Below, in pieces: positions 50,945 to 59,673 of a DNA stretch of 64,000 nt. A program made the position numbers and the translations under genes. The stretch comes from Spirosoma endbachense. GTDB taxonomy: Bacteria; Bacteroidota; Bacteroidia; Cytophagales; Spirosomataceae. The DNA lies in assembly GCF_010233585.1 (NCBI RefSeq), contig NZ_CP045997.1:7176914-7240913 (forward strand), in the 5' to 3' direction. Below the pieces are notes generated by a model. It ran no database searches. It was not told the DNA's origin and saw only the letters and a program-made list of their open reading frames with translations. Numbering within the stretch: position 1 is the first letter of the stretch; the number at the start of each line of letters is the position of its first letter.

Positions 50945-51553
50945 ATGAGCACGACCCTTCAGATTGGTGTAACGGGTGGGATTGGAGCGGGTAAAAGTAT
51001 CGTCTGCCAAATCTTTCAGGTGTTTGGTGTCCCGGTTTATGAGGCAGATGAACGGGCCAAATGGCTTACTGAGCATGACCCTATTCTTAAGGCTGACATA
51101 CTGCGTGTGCTAGGACCTAATGCCTACGATCCACTAGGCCATTATAATCGGGCATGGGTAGCCTCACAGGTCTTTGCCGACCCCGCCTTGCTAACTCAAC
51201 TTAACGGTGTGATCCATCCCCGCGTCATGAGCGATACAGACGCCTGGGTTCAGGAACACGCTGATAAGCCGTATGTTATCAAAGAGGCTGCCATTATGAA
51301 GGCCGCTGGTGACCATAATTCTCTTGATAAAGTCATCGTTGTACAGGCTCCTCTGGCGTTGCGAATCGAACGTATTCGTCAGCGCGATCCGTATCGTTCT
51401 GAGCAGGAAATCATCAACATCATCAATCGCCAGATTAGCGACGATGAACGGTTAAGTCTGGCTGATTATGTCATTAACAATGACGAGAAACAATTACTTA
51501 TCCCTCAGATTGTTGCGTTACATCATGAATTTTTACTGCATCAGGTTATTTAA
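50945..51553 (+). CDS. coaE: Dephospho-CoA kinase
   Basis: 202 residues. P-loop GVTGGIGAGKS at 8-18, the ADERAKWL segment of the CoA-binding region, HPRV, and the lid RIRQRDPYRSEQEI. It phosphorylates dephospho-CoA at the 3' hydroxyl, the final step of CoA synthesis. It is followed by the amidase gene after a 50-bp gap. Confidence 0.95.
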   Translation: MSTTLQIGVTGGIGAGKSIVCQIFQVFGVPVYEADERAKWLTEHDPILKADILRVLGPNAYDPLGHYNRAWVASQVFADPALLTQLNGVIHPRVMSDTDAWVQEHADKPYVIKEAAIMKAAGDHNSLDKVIVVQAPLALRIERIRQRDPYRSEQEIINIINRQISDDERLSLADYVINNDEKQLLIPQIVALHHEFLLHQVI

Positions 51554-51603
51554 TGCCCTGCCCGAAGTAATTTAGGCTATTGCTCTGTCAACAGCCTGAT
51601 CTG

Positions 51604-53268
51604 ATGAAAAAAATCTTCATTCTTCTTACTGCCTGTATCGGCAGTTTTCTGTTTGGCGCGTTTATTACCGCCAGTGATACTCAAAAACCCTTAACAGCCG
51701 ATATGGCTGAAATTGCCGCCCGCGTATTTGGGCTGGAATTTACACCCGCCGAGCGCGATTCAATGCTCGATAATCTCACCGACCTTCGCACAGACTACGA
51801 AGCCCTTCGCAAGATTGATTTACCCAATGACATTGCTCCCGCTTTGTATTTTAATCCGTTGCCAGCTGGTTTCAAAATGCCCACTGGCCCTTCATTGTTT
51901 AAAACAGCACCATCCGTAAAAGTTACAGTTCCCGCCAACCGAAATGACCTTGCCTTTTACACCGTCTCACAATTGAGCGAACTCATCAAAACCCGACAAA
52001 TTTCATCGGTTGAGCTAACAAAATTCTTCCTGAATCGACTCAAGACGTTCGACCCTAAGCTGCACTGTGTCATTACCTTAACCGACGAATTAGCGTTAAA
52101 GCAGGCAGAACGGGCCGATGCCGAGTTGAAAGCCGGTAAATACCGGGGACCGCTCCACGGAATCCCTTATGGTGCCAAGGATATTCTGGCGAAGAAAGGG
52201 TATAAAACAACCTGGGGATCGGTGCCTTATCAGGACCAGACGCTGGACGTCGATGCGACTGTTATTCAGCGGCTCGAAGCAGCTGGGGCTGTACTCTGCG
52301 TAAAAACATCGGTTGGTGAGCTGGCCATGGGCGATGTATGGTTTGGCGGTAAAACCCGTAATCCGTGGAAAACAGAAAATGGGTCCAGCGGCTCATCGGC
52401 CGGAACAGCCTCAGCCGTATCGGCCGGATTAATTCCTTTTGGCATCGGTACCGAAACACTCGGTTCTATTGTCTCACCGTCAACCGTTTGCGGTACTACA
52501 GGTTTGCGTCCGACGTTCGGCCGAGTGAGTCGCTACGGGGCAATGGCATTAAGCTGGAGCATGGATAAAATCGGGCCAATTGCTCGCTCTGTTGATGATT
52601 GCGCACTTGTTTTTAATGCGATCTATGGTCCCGATGGGAATGATCCGACTGTTATGGCAGCTCCGTTTCAGTATAGCCCACTGGCATCGCTCAAAGGCAT
52701 ACGCATTGGCTATGTCAAAAAAGCCTTCGAAAGCAATTATGCAACCCGCGCCAACGACTCGTTAACGCTACAGGTTCTGCGCAACCTGGGCGCTGAGCTC
52801 GTTCCATTTGAGTTACCAACGGGTGTGTCAGCCAATCGAATTTCGTTCTTGCTCGGCGCTGAAGCCGCTGCTTCATTTGACGAACTGACTCGGTCCGGTA
52901 AAGACGACAAGATGGTTCGTCAGCTAAAAAACGCCTGGCCAAATGAGTTTCGTTCGTCACGGTTCGTTCCGGCAGTTGAATATATACAGGCCAATCGTGC
53001 CCGAACAAAACTGATCAATGAAATGGCGACTCAACTTAAGACAGCCAATCTTGATGTATACATTAGCCCAACCTATGCAGGTGGAAATCTGACACTTACT
53101 AACCTCACAGGTCATCCCTGTGTGGTGCTCCCCAATGGTTTTAACAAGCAAAATACACCGAGTAGCATCACGTTTATGGGGCAGTTATTTGAAGAAGGTA
53201 AGGTCCTGGCCGTCGCAAAGGCATATCAGGACGCTACGGATTGGCATAAGAAACATCCCGATTTATAG
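51604..53268 (+). CDS. Exported amidase (amidase signature family)
   Basis: 554 residues from the ATG at 51604; the frame extends to 51580, but this start leaves a normal signal peptide (MKKIFILLTACIGSFLFGAF). After an N-terminal helical region (about 25-120) the amidase domain shows Lys in HGIPYGAKDILAKKG, GSSGSSAGTASAVSAG, and the nucleophile Ser in GTETLGSIVSPS. The export signal separates it from GatA, which is encoded at 41687. The substrate, some amide or peptide in the periplasm, is unknown. Confidence 0.9.
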   Translation: MKKIFILLTACIGSFLFGAFITASDTQKPLTADMAEIAARVFGLEFTPAERDSMLDNLTDLRTDYEALRKIDLPNDIAPALYFNPLPAGFKMPTGPSLFKTAPSVKVTVPANRNDLAFYTVSQLSELIKTRQISSVELTKFFLNRLKTFDPKLHCVITLTDELALKQAERADAELKAGKYRGPLHGIPYGAKDILAKKGYKTTWGSVPYQDQTLDVDATVIQRLEAAGAVLCVKTSVGELAMGDVWFGGKTRNPWKTENGSSGSSAGTASAVSAGLIPFGIGTETLGSIVSPSTVCGTTGLRPTFGRVSRYGAMALSWSMDKIGPIARSVDDCALVFNAIYGPDGNDPTVMAAPFQYSPLASLKGIRIGYVKKAFESNYATRANDSLTLQVLRNLGAELVPFELPTGVSANRISFLLGAEAAASFDELTRSGKDDKMVRQLKNAWPNEFRSSRFVPAVEYIQANRARTKLINEMATQLKTANLDVYISPTYAGGNLTLTNLTGHPCVVLPNGFNKQNTPSSITFMGQLFEEGKVLAVAKAYQDATDWHKKHPDL

Positions 53269-53342
53269 ATGGTAGTCAGGGAATAAATTGTACTAGCTGG
53301 TACGATCAAAGTCTTTTATTCACGACCTGCGATCCATAAATA

Positions 53343-53482
53343 CTTGTGGTCGATGCCCGAACCCGTAACTTAGTCTGGCCTGGTTCGGCCGGGAACGCGC
53401 TTGTTGTCCATCCCGGATTACGGCCTGACTAGCGGAAGACGTGGAACGAATTGTTAAGAATTTCCTGGATAGTAAAAGTTAA
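53343..53482 (+). pseudogene. Remnant of a DUF4136 lipoprotein gene (C-terminal end)
   Basis: One frame from 53343 reads LVVDARTRNLVWPGSAGNAL, the core of the DUF4136 domain (cf. VDxxTKxLVWRG). A different frame then reads AEDVERIVKNFLDSKS and ends at a stop at 53480-53482, the usual tail of the family. The two frames differ by a shift, and a stop lies just upstream of the first. About 45 residues remain. Confidence 0.65.
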
Positions 53483-53500
53483 ATTCGGTTTTATAAGGCA

Positions 53501-53553
53501 AAGCTGGTCGCTGTATGACGGGATAACCGAATGACAGCGACCAGCTTTTTTAG
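53501..53553 (+). terminator. Intrinsic terminator
   Basis: AAGCTGGTCGCTGT (53501-53514) pairs perfectly with ACAGCGACCAGCTT (53534-53547), followed by T residues. It is probably the original terminator of the decayed DUF4136 gene. Confidence 0.85.
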
Positions 53554-53577
53554 GGCCTAAATCATTTTAGACCTTTC

Positions 53578-53667
53578 GCTGAGAGCCACTGTCTACGATA
53601 CCGTGCCACGGTTGCTACTGATACGCAAACAAACCGGGGCACGGTATCGTAGACAGTGGCTCTCAGC
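53578..53667. repeat. Palindromic element D: 36-bp stem with one mismatch, 18-nt loop
   Basis: Arms 53578-53613 and 53632-53667. Core GTGCCACGGTT on the left; the right arm has G instead of T at 53637 (the only mismatch). Outer part GCTGAGAGCCACTGTC is aligned with element E. The loop 53614-53631 is 18 nt. A CTTTCGC, paired in A, B and F, starts before the left arm but is largely unmatched here. Confidence 0.9.
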
Positions 53668-53872
53668 AAAAAGACTACATTAATTCATTGCATTATTTTT
53701 CAGAAACAGATTGTTGAATTTACCGCAGCTAAAAAATATTTATTCTCTCACTTTCAATTACTTACACAAGTAAACGCTATAATCCATTAGATCTACTTTT
53801 TAAAAAACCTATTCTGATTAGTTATTTATTCATAATTCCTCGTCTAATCAGCTTTATACAACTAACTTCTAT

Positions 53873-55267
53873 ATGTCAGTGAATCTATTGGATTTAGCTA
53901 AAGCCCACCTCAACGACCGTGTTGTAAGTGAGGTAAGTAATACGCTTGGTGAGAATGAGCAAAAAACACAAACAGCCGTGAATGGTGCCCTTCCAGCGGT
54001 GTTAGGGGGTATAATTCAAAAAGCGTTAGAACCCGGTGGAGCAAGCACGATCATGAATTTCGTTGGGGAGATTATGGCCCAGAATCATGCAAGTGGTGAT
54101 GTAATCGCCCAGGAAGGGGGCGTTTTGGGCCAATTAGACGGTTTACTGAATGGTAAAAGTGGCAAACTTGACAGCCTCCTGGCCATTGGTGCTAATGTTA
54201 TTAGAAGTCTGTTTGGAAGCAAAGCCTATGACATTGCCGAAGCCCTCGCGACTGACAGTGGCATTAAACAATCATCGGCGTCATCACTAATAAACCTGGC
54301 TGCGCCGGTGTTATTAAGCCTGATCGGTAAGAAAATGGCCGACGAGAATATCGGTCCTCTAGAACTAGCCAGTTTTCTGAACGCCCAGACAAAGAACGTT
54401 CAGGCCGCCATCCCTTCAGAACTTGGGTCATTGTTAAGTACTATTCCCGGCCTCGGCCTGATTGGGGGTTTGGGCGGCAAATTGTCGACGATGGTAAACC
54501 CTGTTCCACAGGTTCGTGCTAATCCCCCAGCATCAACACTGAGTTATAACAACAGTAACCAGCGTACAAACGGCAATCGCTGGTTGCCCTGGCTTTTATT
54601 ACTATTGGGTGCACTAGCTATGTTTTTTGTTCTGCGCTCATGCCGAAACGATGAAAAAACAAGCCTATCAGCTACAACTGACAGCCTGAGTACCGATATG
54701 AGCAATATGGCATCGGATTTGTCGGCCACAGTCGATTCAGTCGGGAGTCAAGTAGAATCAGCCGTAGATTCGGCCGGTGATGCCCTTGGCGATGCAACGG
54801 CCAATTTAGGTGCATTCTTCAAACGTAAACTTCCCTCTGGCTATGAACTGAACATTCCAGAGTTCGGCATTGAGAATAACCTTGTGAAATTTATTGAAGA
54901 CAAGAATCAGCCGGTTGATAAAACGACCTGGTTCAACTTCGACCGACTGCTGTTCGATACGGGGAAATCGACACTAAAACCATCGTCGCAGGAGCAGTTG
55001 ACAAACATGGCTGAAATTCTGAAAGCGTTCCCACAGGCAGAACTCAAGCTGGGTGGCTATACGGATAACACCGGCAGTGCCGAAATAAACCAAAAGCTGT
55101 CGCAGGAGCGGGCCGATGCGGTCAAGGCTGAATTAGTAAAACTTGGCATTGACGGATCGCGTTTAGACGCTGAGGGATATGGCCAGCAACATCCGGTAGC
55201 CTCAAATGATACTGCCGAAGGCAGAGCCCAGAACCGTCGGATTGCGGTTCGGGTAACAAAGAAGTAA
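53873..55267 (+). CDS. DUF937-OmpA fusion protein
   Basis: 464 residues. The N-terminal DUF937 domain (about 1-200: NLLDLAKAHLNDRV, then TAVNGALPAVLGGIIQKA) is followed by a Pro/Asn-rich linker, one membrane helix (about 240-258), a Ser/Asp-rich spacer and a C-terminal OmpA domain (about 350-464: LLFDTGKSTLKPSSQEQL, GGYTDNTGS, AEGRAQNRRIAVRV). The OmpA part binds peptidoglycan in the periplasm, so the DUF937 part should face the cytoplasm. No signal peptide. A long AT-rich leader precedes the ATG. Confidence 0.9.
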   Translation: MSVNLLDLAKAHLNDRVVSEVSNTLGENEQKTQTAVNGALPAVLGGIIQKALEPGGASTIMNFVGEIMAQNHASGDVIAQEGGVLGQLDGLLNGKSGKLDSLLAIGANVIRSLFGSKAYDIAEALATDSGIKQSSASSLINLAAPVLLSLIGKKMADENIGPLELASFLNAQTKNVQAAIPSELGSLLSTIPGLGLIGGLGGKLSTMVNPVPQVRANPPASTLSYNNSNQRTNGNRWLPWLLLLLGALAMFFVLRSCRNDEKTSLSATTDSLSTDMSNMASDLSATVDSVGSQVESAVDSAGDALGDATANLGAFFKRKLPSGYELNIPEFGIENNLVKFIEDKNQPVDKTTWFNFDRLLFDTGKSTLKPSSQEQLTNMAEILKAFPQAELKLGGYTDNTGSAEINQKLSQERADAVKAELVKLGIDGSRLDAEGYGQQHPVASNDTAEGRAQNRRIAVRVTKK

Positions 55268-55273
55268 GCTTTG

Positions 55274-55324
55274 GGTTATCCGAGTTCGTTTGTCGAAAAA
55301 TACGACAAACGAACTCGGATAACC
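55274..55324. terminator. 22-bp perfect palindromic terminator
   Basis: Arms 55274-55295 and 55303-55324 are perfect inverse complements, loop 7 nt. It lies between convergent genes, 7 bp after one stop and 3 bp from the other. No strong T-tract. Confidence 0.75.
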
Positions 55325-55326
55325 TC

Positions 55327-56238
55327 TTACCACAATTTCTCCGGGTATTTCCCTTCATCGTGCAGGCGCTTCAAAGCTGCCTGTACTACTGGCTTATCTT
55401 CCGGATAGGTGACACCAAACCACTCAGAGCGGCTCCGGAATACTTTACAATGCCCAAGGTCAGTTTGAATAAGATTCGTCATAACCGTTGGAATGTAAAA
55501 CTCAGCCTTTGGCGAGTCAATATTTGCAATGGCGTAACTTTCGAACTGATGCTGTACCAATGGGAAAACAGTCGGTTTGAAACCCCAGAAATTCATTGAA
55601 ACGGGTGTATCGGGCGATAAAGGAGTTAGCCCTTCCGACTCTTCATATACAATCCGCCGACCCTCCAAACCGTTCTCCTTCTCGTAGATTTTCGTACGCT
55701 CGATCACAGATACGAGATTGCCGTTTTCATTCACCTCACACACCCCGCGCGAAACCGATCCATTCTCCGAGAGCGTGTTTTTCACTTCATAACCCACCAT
55801 CGCATGGAGTTGGTTATCCGTATCAGTCGTTAGAAAATCGCCAATCAGCTGAAATGCTTCCAGCCCATAAAAGTCATCGGCATTAATAACCGCAAATGGA
55901 GTTTTAGTATGATCCTTCGCACAAAGCATGGCATGACCAGTACCCCACGGCTTGGTACGTTTCACTTCGCCTAACTCAGCCGGAACGTATGAACTTAATG
56001 CCTGAATGGCATAATCCACGTCAATTTTTCCGGCTAACTTCTGGCCGAATACCTCTTCAAAGTCGGCACGCAGCTCCTGGCGTATAATAAAAACGACCTT
56101 TCCGAACCCCGCCCGGATAGCATCGAAAAGCGAATAGTCAATGATTGTCTCTCCGTTTGGCCCAAACTGGTCGAGTTGCTTAACTCCGCCATAACGGCTG
56201 CCCATACCAGCCGCCAGAATTAAAAGGGTAGGTTGCAT
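55327..56238 (-). CDS. NDP-sugar pyrophosphorylase-like nucleotidyltransferase
   Basis: 303 residues. Nucleotidyltransferase motif LAAGMGSRYGGVKQL at the N-terminus, GTGHAMLCA, and INADDFYG with the metal Asp. By family it transfers a nucleotide to a sugar-1-phosphate. The G-x-G-x-x-R-x-x-G-x-K-Q layout fits, but the specificity (glucose, mannose or choline-like) cannot be told. A long C-terminal part matches Bacteroidota homologues annotated only as nucleotidyltransferase. Confidence 0.85.
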   Translation of the reverse strand: MQPTLLILAAGMGSRYGGVKQLDQFGPNGETIIDYSLFDAIRAGFGKVVFIIRQELRADFEEVFGQKLAGKIDVDYAIQALSSYVPAELGEVKRTKPWGTGHAMLCAKDHTKTPFAVINADDFYGLEAFQLIGDFLTTDTDNQLHAMVGYEVKNTLSENGSVSRGVCEVNENGNLVSVIERTKIYEKENGLEGRRIVYEESEGLTPLSPDTPVSMNFWGFKPTVFPLVQHQFESYAIANIDSPKAEFYIPTVMTNLIQTDLGHCKVFRSRSEWFGVTYPEDKPVVQAALKRLHDEGKYPEKLW

Positions 56239-56347
56239 TATTGTTTAGTTAGTAGTCAATAGATCATTGTCGTCAGTCGGGGTCAAAATTAGGCAAAAGG
56301 ATTTCGGCTACCTATTCAAAGGCTGTTTATGACGCTGTTTAAATTTT

Positions 56348-56465
56348 ACAGGCCTTTGGCTTGGAGCCATGGTCTGCCATGCCACCGCAGCCGCGGACGG
56401 TGGTTTGTCTGCACATCATTAGTAACCGTGGCACGGCAGACCGTGGCTCCAGGCCAAAGGCCTGT
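56348..56465. repeat. Palindromic element E: chimeric core with inserted inner hairpin
   Basis: The outer arms start with ACAGGCCTTTGGC at 56348 and end at 56465. The three mismatches between arms are all T on the left opposite G on the right (wobbles in RNA). Inside the left arm the core reads GCCAC + 16-nt insert + GGTT, the insert being CGCAGCCGCGGACGGT, which creates the nested palindrome CCACCG...CGGTGG also seen in element F. GGTT (56402) and AACC (56424) are again separated by exactly 18 nt. Confidence 0.85.
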
Positions 56466-56629
56466 TTTAGAGTAAATCCCCAAAGCGGTTGAAGTATGAG
56501 TTGGGCTACCCGGCAGTGCAAACTTTTGAGAAACACAACATGAAGATCATTGACAAAGGCCCGAAGTTCCAGCCTCCATAGCTGTTCGTGATACCATCTT
56601 TCCGGTCGTACAAACCCGGCTATAGTTGA

Positions 56630-56740
56630 TATGGGTTTACCATTGATGACCAGTATAGTCGAATGCTCGCTTTAGGCTCCATCGATCTGACAGATGGCAC
56701 AGTAGGTATTCGTGAGAGTAAACACGATCGGCATTTACCT
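56630..56740 (+). pseudogene. Possible tyrosine-recombinase remnant
   Basis: After a stop at 56627 the frame reads YGFTIDDQYSRMLALGSIDL, then TDGTVGIRESKHDRHLPLL, resembling the phage-integrase stretch L-x-x-x-DIDL-x-x-G-x-x-x-IRESKxxKxRxLPL. The catalytic Arg region is already destroyed upstream. Short and uncertain. Confidence 0.3.
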
Positions 56741-56743
56741 CTC

Positions 56744-57295
56744 TTATGGCTTTTTCAGTAGCCGTAACGTACGACTTTCGCTACCAAGCTGTAATTGATA
56801 GAAATACAGGCCCGCCGGTAAGTTATCCCCTTTTAACTGGATTTGATAATTCCCGGACGATTGCTCGCTTTGCTCTTCTAACTGTCTCAACACACGCCCG
56901 GTGGCATCCATGAGCGTATGGTGCACCCGACCACTCAACGGTATACTATAATCGATGGTTGTTTGCTCCACAAAGGGATTAGGATATACTCGAGCGGATA
57001 AATGGGATTCTCCCCTCGTGGGCCAGGAACCGTTAACAATCGCTACAGTAGCCGTGAATACTGAACCTGCCTGCGCCGTAAAGCCCGGTTGCAATGTTAC
57101 GGATTTGCCAGCTGTATAGTACACCGTTGCTCCCTGGCTTATACCGTTACTGGCCACGATTGTCTCACTGGCTTTCTGATCGATCATAAGCCCTGCTGTT
57201 ACAAATTGGCTCAGCGTTATTTGTGGTGGATAATCCTGTGCTACAACCGAACCACTAACAAATAATAAGCCGACTAAGAATAGGTCCTTTTTCAT
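56744..57295 (-). CDS. Secreted protein with T9SS C-terminal sorting domain
   Basis: 183 residues. Signal peptide 1-19 (ending VVAQ). The middle domain (about 25-95) holds a beta-helix-like stretch (GATVYYTAGKSVTLQPGF, then AQAGSVF) common in Bacteroidota surface proteins. The C-terminal type A sorting domain is complete: VYPNPFVEQTTIDYSIP, then LMDATGRVLRQLE, then LPAGLYFYQLQ and a KK terminus. It should cross the outer membrane through the T9SS that includes SprA (encoded at 20119). It lies 12 bp after the repeat-rich gene, probably in one operon. Confidence 0.87.
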   Translation of the reverse strand: MKKDLFLVGLLFVSGSVVAQDYPPQITLSQFVTAGLMIDQKASETIVASNGISQGATVYYTAGKSVTLQPGFTAQAGSVFTATVAIVNGSWPTRGESHLSARVYPNPFVEQTTIDYSIPLSGRVHHTLMDATGRVLRQLEEQSEQSSGNYQIQLKGDNLPAGLYFYQLQLGSESRTLRLLKKP

Positions 57296-57307
57296 ACATC
57301 AACTAAC

Positions 57308-58582
57308 TTAATGGTTAACTTTTGATTCCAACACCATCATTCTCTCTTTCAATTGCCGGTTCTGCTCCTGAACGTTTGCTAACTCTTTGCGCTGTTCAAT
57401 TAAATACAAGGTCAGTTCTTCTATTTTCTCTAACAGTTTAGCATCCATTTTGGCGACATCCATCCCTTCTTTTACCAATTGCTCAGCCGACGGAACACCC
57501 GGTAAATGCTGATGAGCAGTAATGTATTGTTCAACCTGAACGAGCGACTGTAGCTTATAGGCTGGCGCAAATACTTTATCGGACCAGTCGGCGGTGTTCT
57601 TAATGGCTACTTTCACTTTCTCGGTTAAAATACCTTCCTGAACAAACAGCCGGTATCCGGCAGGTGTTTTCAGTACATTCTGACCAATAATAACGGCATC
57701 GTCATTACTGCTTTGGAGAAAGCGACCCTTGCGCTGCCACAAACTTTCGACAGCCGCTTCACGACCACCATTGCTATATCCGGCCAAAATGACATTACCG
57801 TCGCCGTCGACGCTTAAAAATTTGTTGGTAAAGCGGCTAACGGGATCATCGTCATTAACCTCTTCGAGCCGTAGACCTGATTTATTGACTTCTCCGCTAT
57901 TGATGTGCAAGCGATTGGTTGGACTACTGGTACCTATTCCGACCTTTGCATTATTACCAATTACGACGGCATCAGATACATTGACAGTTGCGTTGTTACC
58001 AAGGGCCGTTGCATTGACCAGTCCGCCCGAACCGGCATTGGCCTGATAACCCAGAAAGGTGTTATACTGACCAGAGGTGTTGTTGGTGCCCGACTGATAG
58101 CCAATGAATGTGTTGCCTGACGCAACATTGTTGTAGCCAGCATAATAACCCATGAACGTATTCTGACTGCCAGTCTGATTGGAATACCCGGCATAAGGAC
58201 CCATCAATGTATTAGACGACCCGGTGGTATTTTGACGGCCTACGCCAAATCCCAGAAAGGCATTAAAAGAGCCGGTTTGATTACCGAAACCGGCGTAGTA
58301 ACCCGTGAACGTATTGTTACCACCCGTTGAATTGCTGTAACCCGCCGAAGAACCCGTAAAGGTATTCAGTGATCCTGTGGTGTTGAAAAACCCCGCATTA
58401 CCACCCAAAAAGACATTGTTAGATCCTGTTGTAACAAAATTGCCTGCAAAGGTACCAACCAGCGTGTTGTTACTACCCGGAGTAGCTGAGTTCGATGTAT
58501 TGGCGACGTAGTTGTTCTGGGCTCTGGTCAGTACTGGAAGTACTACCAGAGTGCCGATCAGGTATGAGTAAATCGCTTTCAT
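57308..58582 (-). CDS. Surface protein with YadA-like head repeats and coiled-coil end
   Basis: 424 residues from the ATG at 58582 (a longer frame to 58633 lacks a signal). Signal peptide 1-21. From about residue 36 to 190 there are about nine tandem 17-residue repeats of the form GSxNTFxGxxAGxxNxT, like the heads of trimeric adhesins and tail-fibre proteins. Then comes an Ala/Asn-rich turn, the common Bacteroidota domain ending HQHLPGVPSAEQL, and a C-terminal coiled coil (LLEKIEELTLYLIEQ). A trimeric fibrous protein is inferred. It has no sorting domain of its own; the adjacent T9SS protein may be its partner. Confidence 0.8.
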   Translation of the reverse strand: MKAIYSYLIGTLVVLPVLTRAQNNYVANTSNSATPGSNNTLVGTFAGNFVTTGSNNVFLGGNAGFFNTTGSLNTFTGSSAGYSNSTGGNNTFTGYYAGFGNQTGSFNAFLGFGVGRQNTTGSSNTLMGPYAGYSNQTGSQNTFMGYYAGYNNVASGNTFIGYQSGTNNTSGQYNTFLGYQANAGSGGLVNATALGNNATVNVSDAVVIGNNAKVGIGTSSPTNRLHINSGEVNKSGLRLEEVNDDDPVSRFTNKFLSVDGDGNVILAGYSNGGREAAVESLWQRKGRFLQSSNDDAVIIGQNVLKTPAGYRLFVQEGILTEKVKVAIKNTADWSDKVFAPAYKLQSLVQVEQYITAHQHLPGVPSAEQLVKEGMDVAKMDAKLLEKIEELTLYLIEQRKELANVQEQNRQLKERMMVLESKVNH

Positions 58583-58633
58583 GGGGATTAAGGGTTTAAG
58601 AAAAGAAAAAGATACCACCTGACCAGATGGCAC

Positions 58634-58928
58634 TTTAAATTGGCTATTTAAGCGATAGACTTAAGTAATTATTAATCCTAGAGTCACGGTTTTGAGCAAA
58701 CGGTATAAATATCACGGATACTACTCCTATTTATTGAAAGATTATAGCTTAAGTGATAAGCAGAATTAGTTGCACCACAATCAGTTACATCGCTACTTCC
58801 TATAGTTTATGTTCAATGTCTATACGTATCTGAATGGCACAATAGAATATAGTTAGTTGCTTGAAACAGCTAAAATAAACGGCGTGTTGAGGTTATGATT
58901 TCAACATCCTTAAATGGTTCACAAGTAC
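58634..58928. other. 295-bp AT-rich spacer
   Basis: Upstream of the head-repeat gene (promoter side). No exact TAnnTTTG box was found on the minus strand; CAAACGGTA near 58698 is one base too long. Nothing else recognised. Confidence 0.35.
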
Positions 58929-58981
58929 TGGCTCCATCAACAGGACCGGACCTGAGAGGTCCGGTCCTGTTGATGGAGCCA
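58929..58981. terminator. 25-bp perfect hairpin, 3-nt loop
   Basis: Arms 58929-58953 and 58957-58981 are perfect inverse complements (TGGCTCCATCAACAGGACCG...). It is 66 bp past the stop of the YceI gene, read leftwards. GC-rich, no T-tract. Confidence 0.75.
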
Positions 58982-59046
58982 CGAGTAAAGCTGCCTACAT
59001 TACTAATTATACCTTACTGGCAGCATGCCAATCTAGGTGAACAGTA

Positions 59047-59673
59047 TCATTTTTTGCTACCCACTAACTTCAGGTGAATATCAATATCAGGCTGAATGAA
59101 ATTGGCGTCGGGTAATGTAGGATCTGATGCGTAGGTTATTCCCCATTTTGTCCGGTCTACTTTCAGGACTCCCTCTGCCATAATCTGATTATTGGTTAGA
59201 TCAATTTTAGCCGGGAAGTTAACCGCATAGGTTTTACCTAACATCGTCAGGTCTCCGTTTACCTGATAGTTGGCCCCATCGATACCATTGGGCGTACTGC
59301 CCGTATAGCTCGTAACACTGGTGATCGTATAGGTTATGGCAGGATGAACAGCCATATTAAAAAAGTCGGCACTTTGCAGGTGGTGCACCAGCTGTTGCTT
59401 CAGGGAATCTGTCGGTAAATTGTAATTGACTAGAGAAGAAAGGGGAATGCTGAATATCCCGCCACTAATTTTCCCGTTTTGACTCGTCAGGTTTTTACTT
59501 TGAACACGAATAGACCCTTCATTGAAATACCCGGTGCGAAGATGGCCTTTCCACTCAGCTACTGATTTCGTATCGTCGAGTTCATACACTGTGGCAACCA
59601 CATCATCGGTTTTCTTGCATCCCCACAGAAAAGCAGATAAGGCCATTGCACTTAATAAAGCTAATTTCTTCAT
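59047..59673 (-). CDS. YceI family lipoprotein
   Basis: 208 residues from the ATG at 59673; the frame starts at 59709, but MKKLALLSAMALSAFLWGCKK is the lipoprotein signal with Cys19. YceI features: the KSVAEWKGHLRTGYFNEGSI opening, SADFFNMAVHPAITYTIT, GDLTMLGKTYAVNFPAK and DRTKWGITY. YceI proteins are lipocalin-like barrels that bind isoprenoid-type lipids. Probably anchored in the outer membrane. Confidence 0.92.
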   Translation of the reverse strand: MKKLALLSAMALSAFLWGCKKTDDVVATVYELDDTKSVAEWKGHLRTGYFNEGSIRVQSKNLTSQNGKISGGIFSIPLSSLVNYNLPTDSLKQQLVHHLQSADFFNMAVHPAITYTITSVTSYTGSTPNGIDGANYQVNGDLTMLGKTYAVNFPAKIDLTNNQIMAEGVLKVDRTKWGITYASDPTLPDANFIQPDIDIHLKLVGSKK

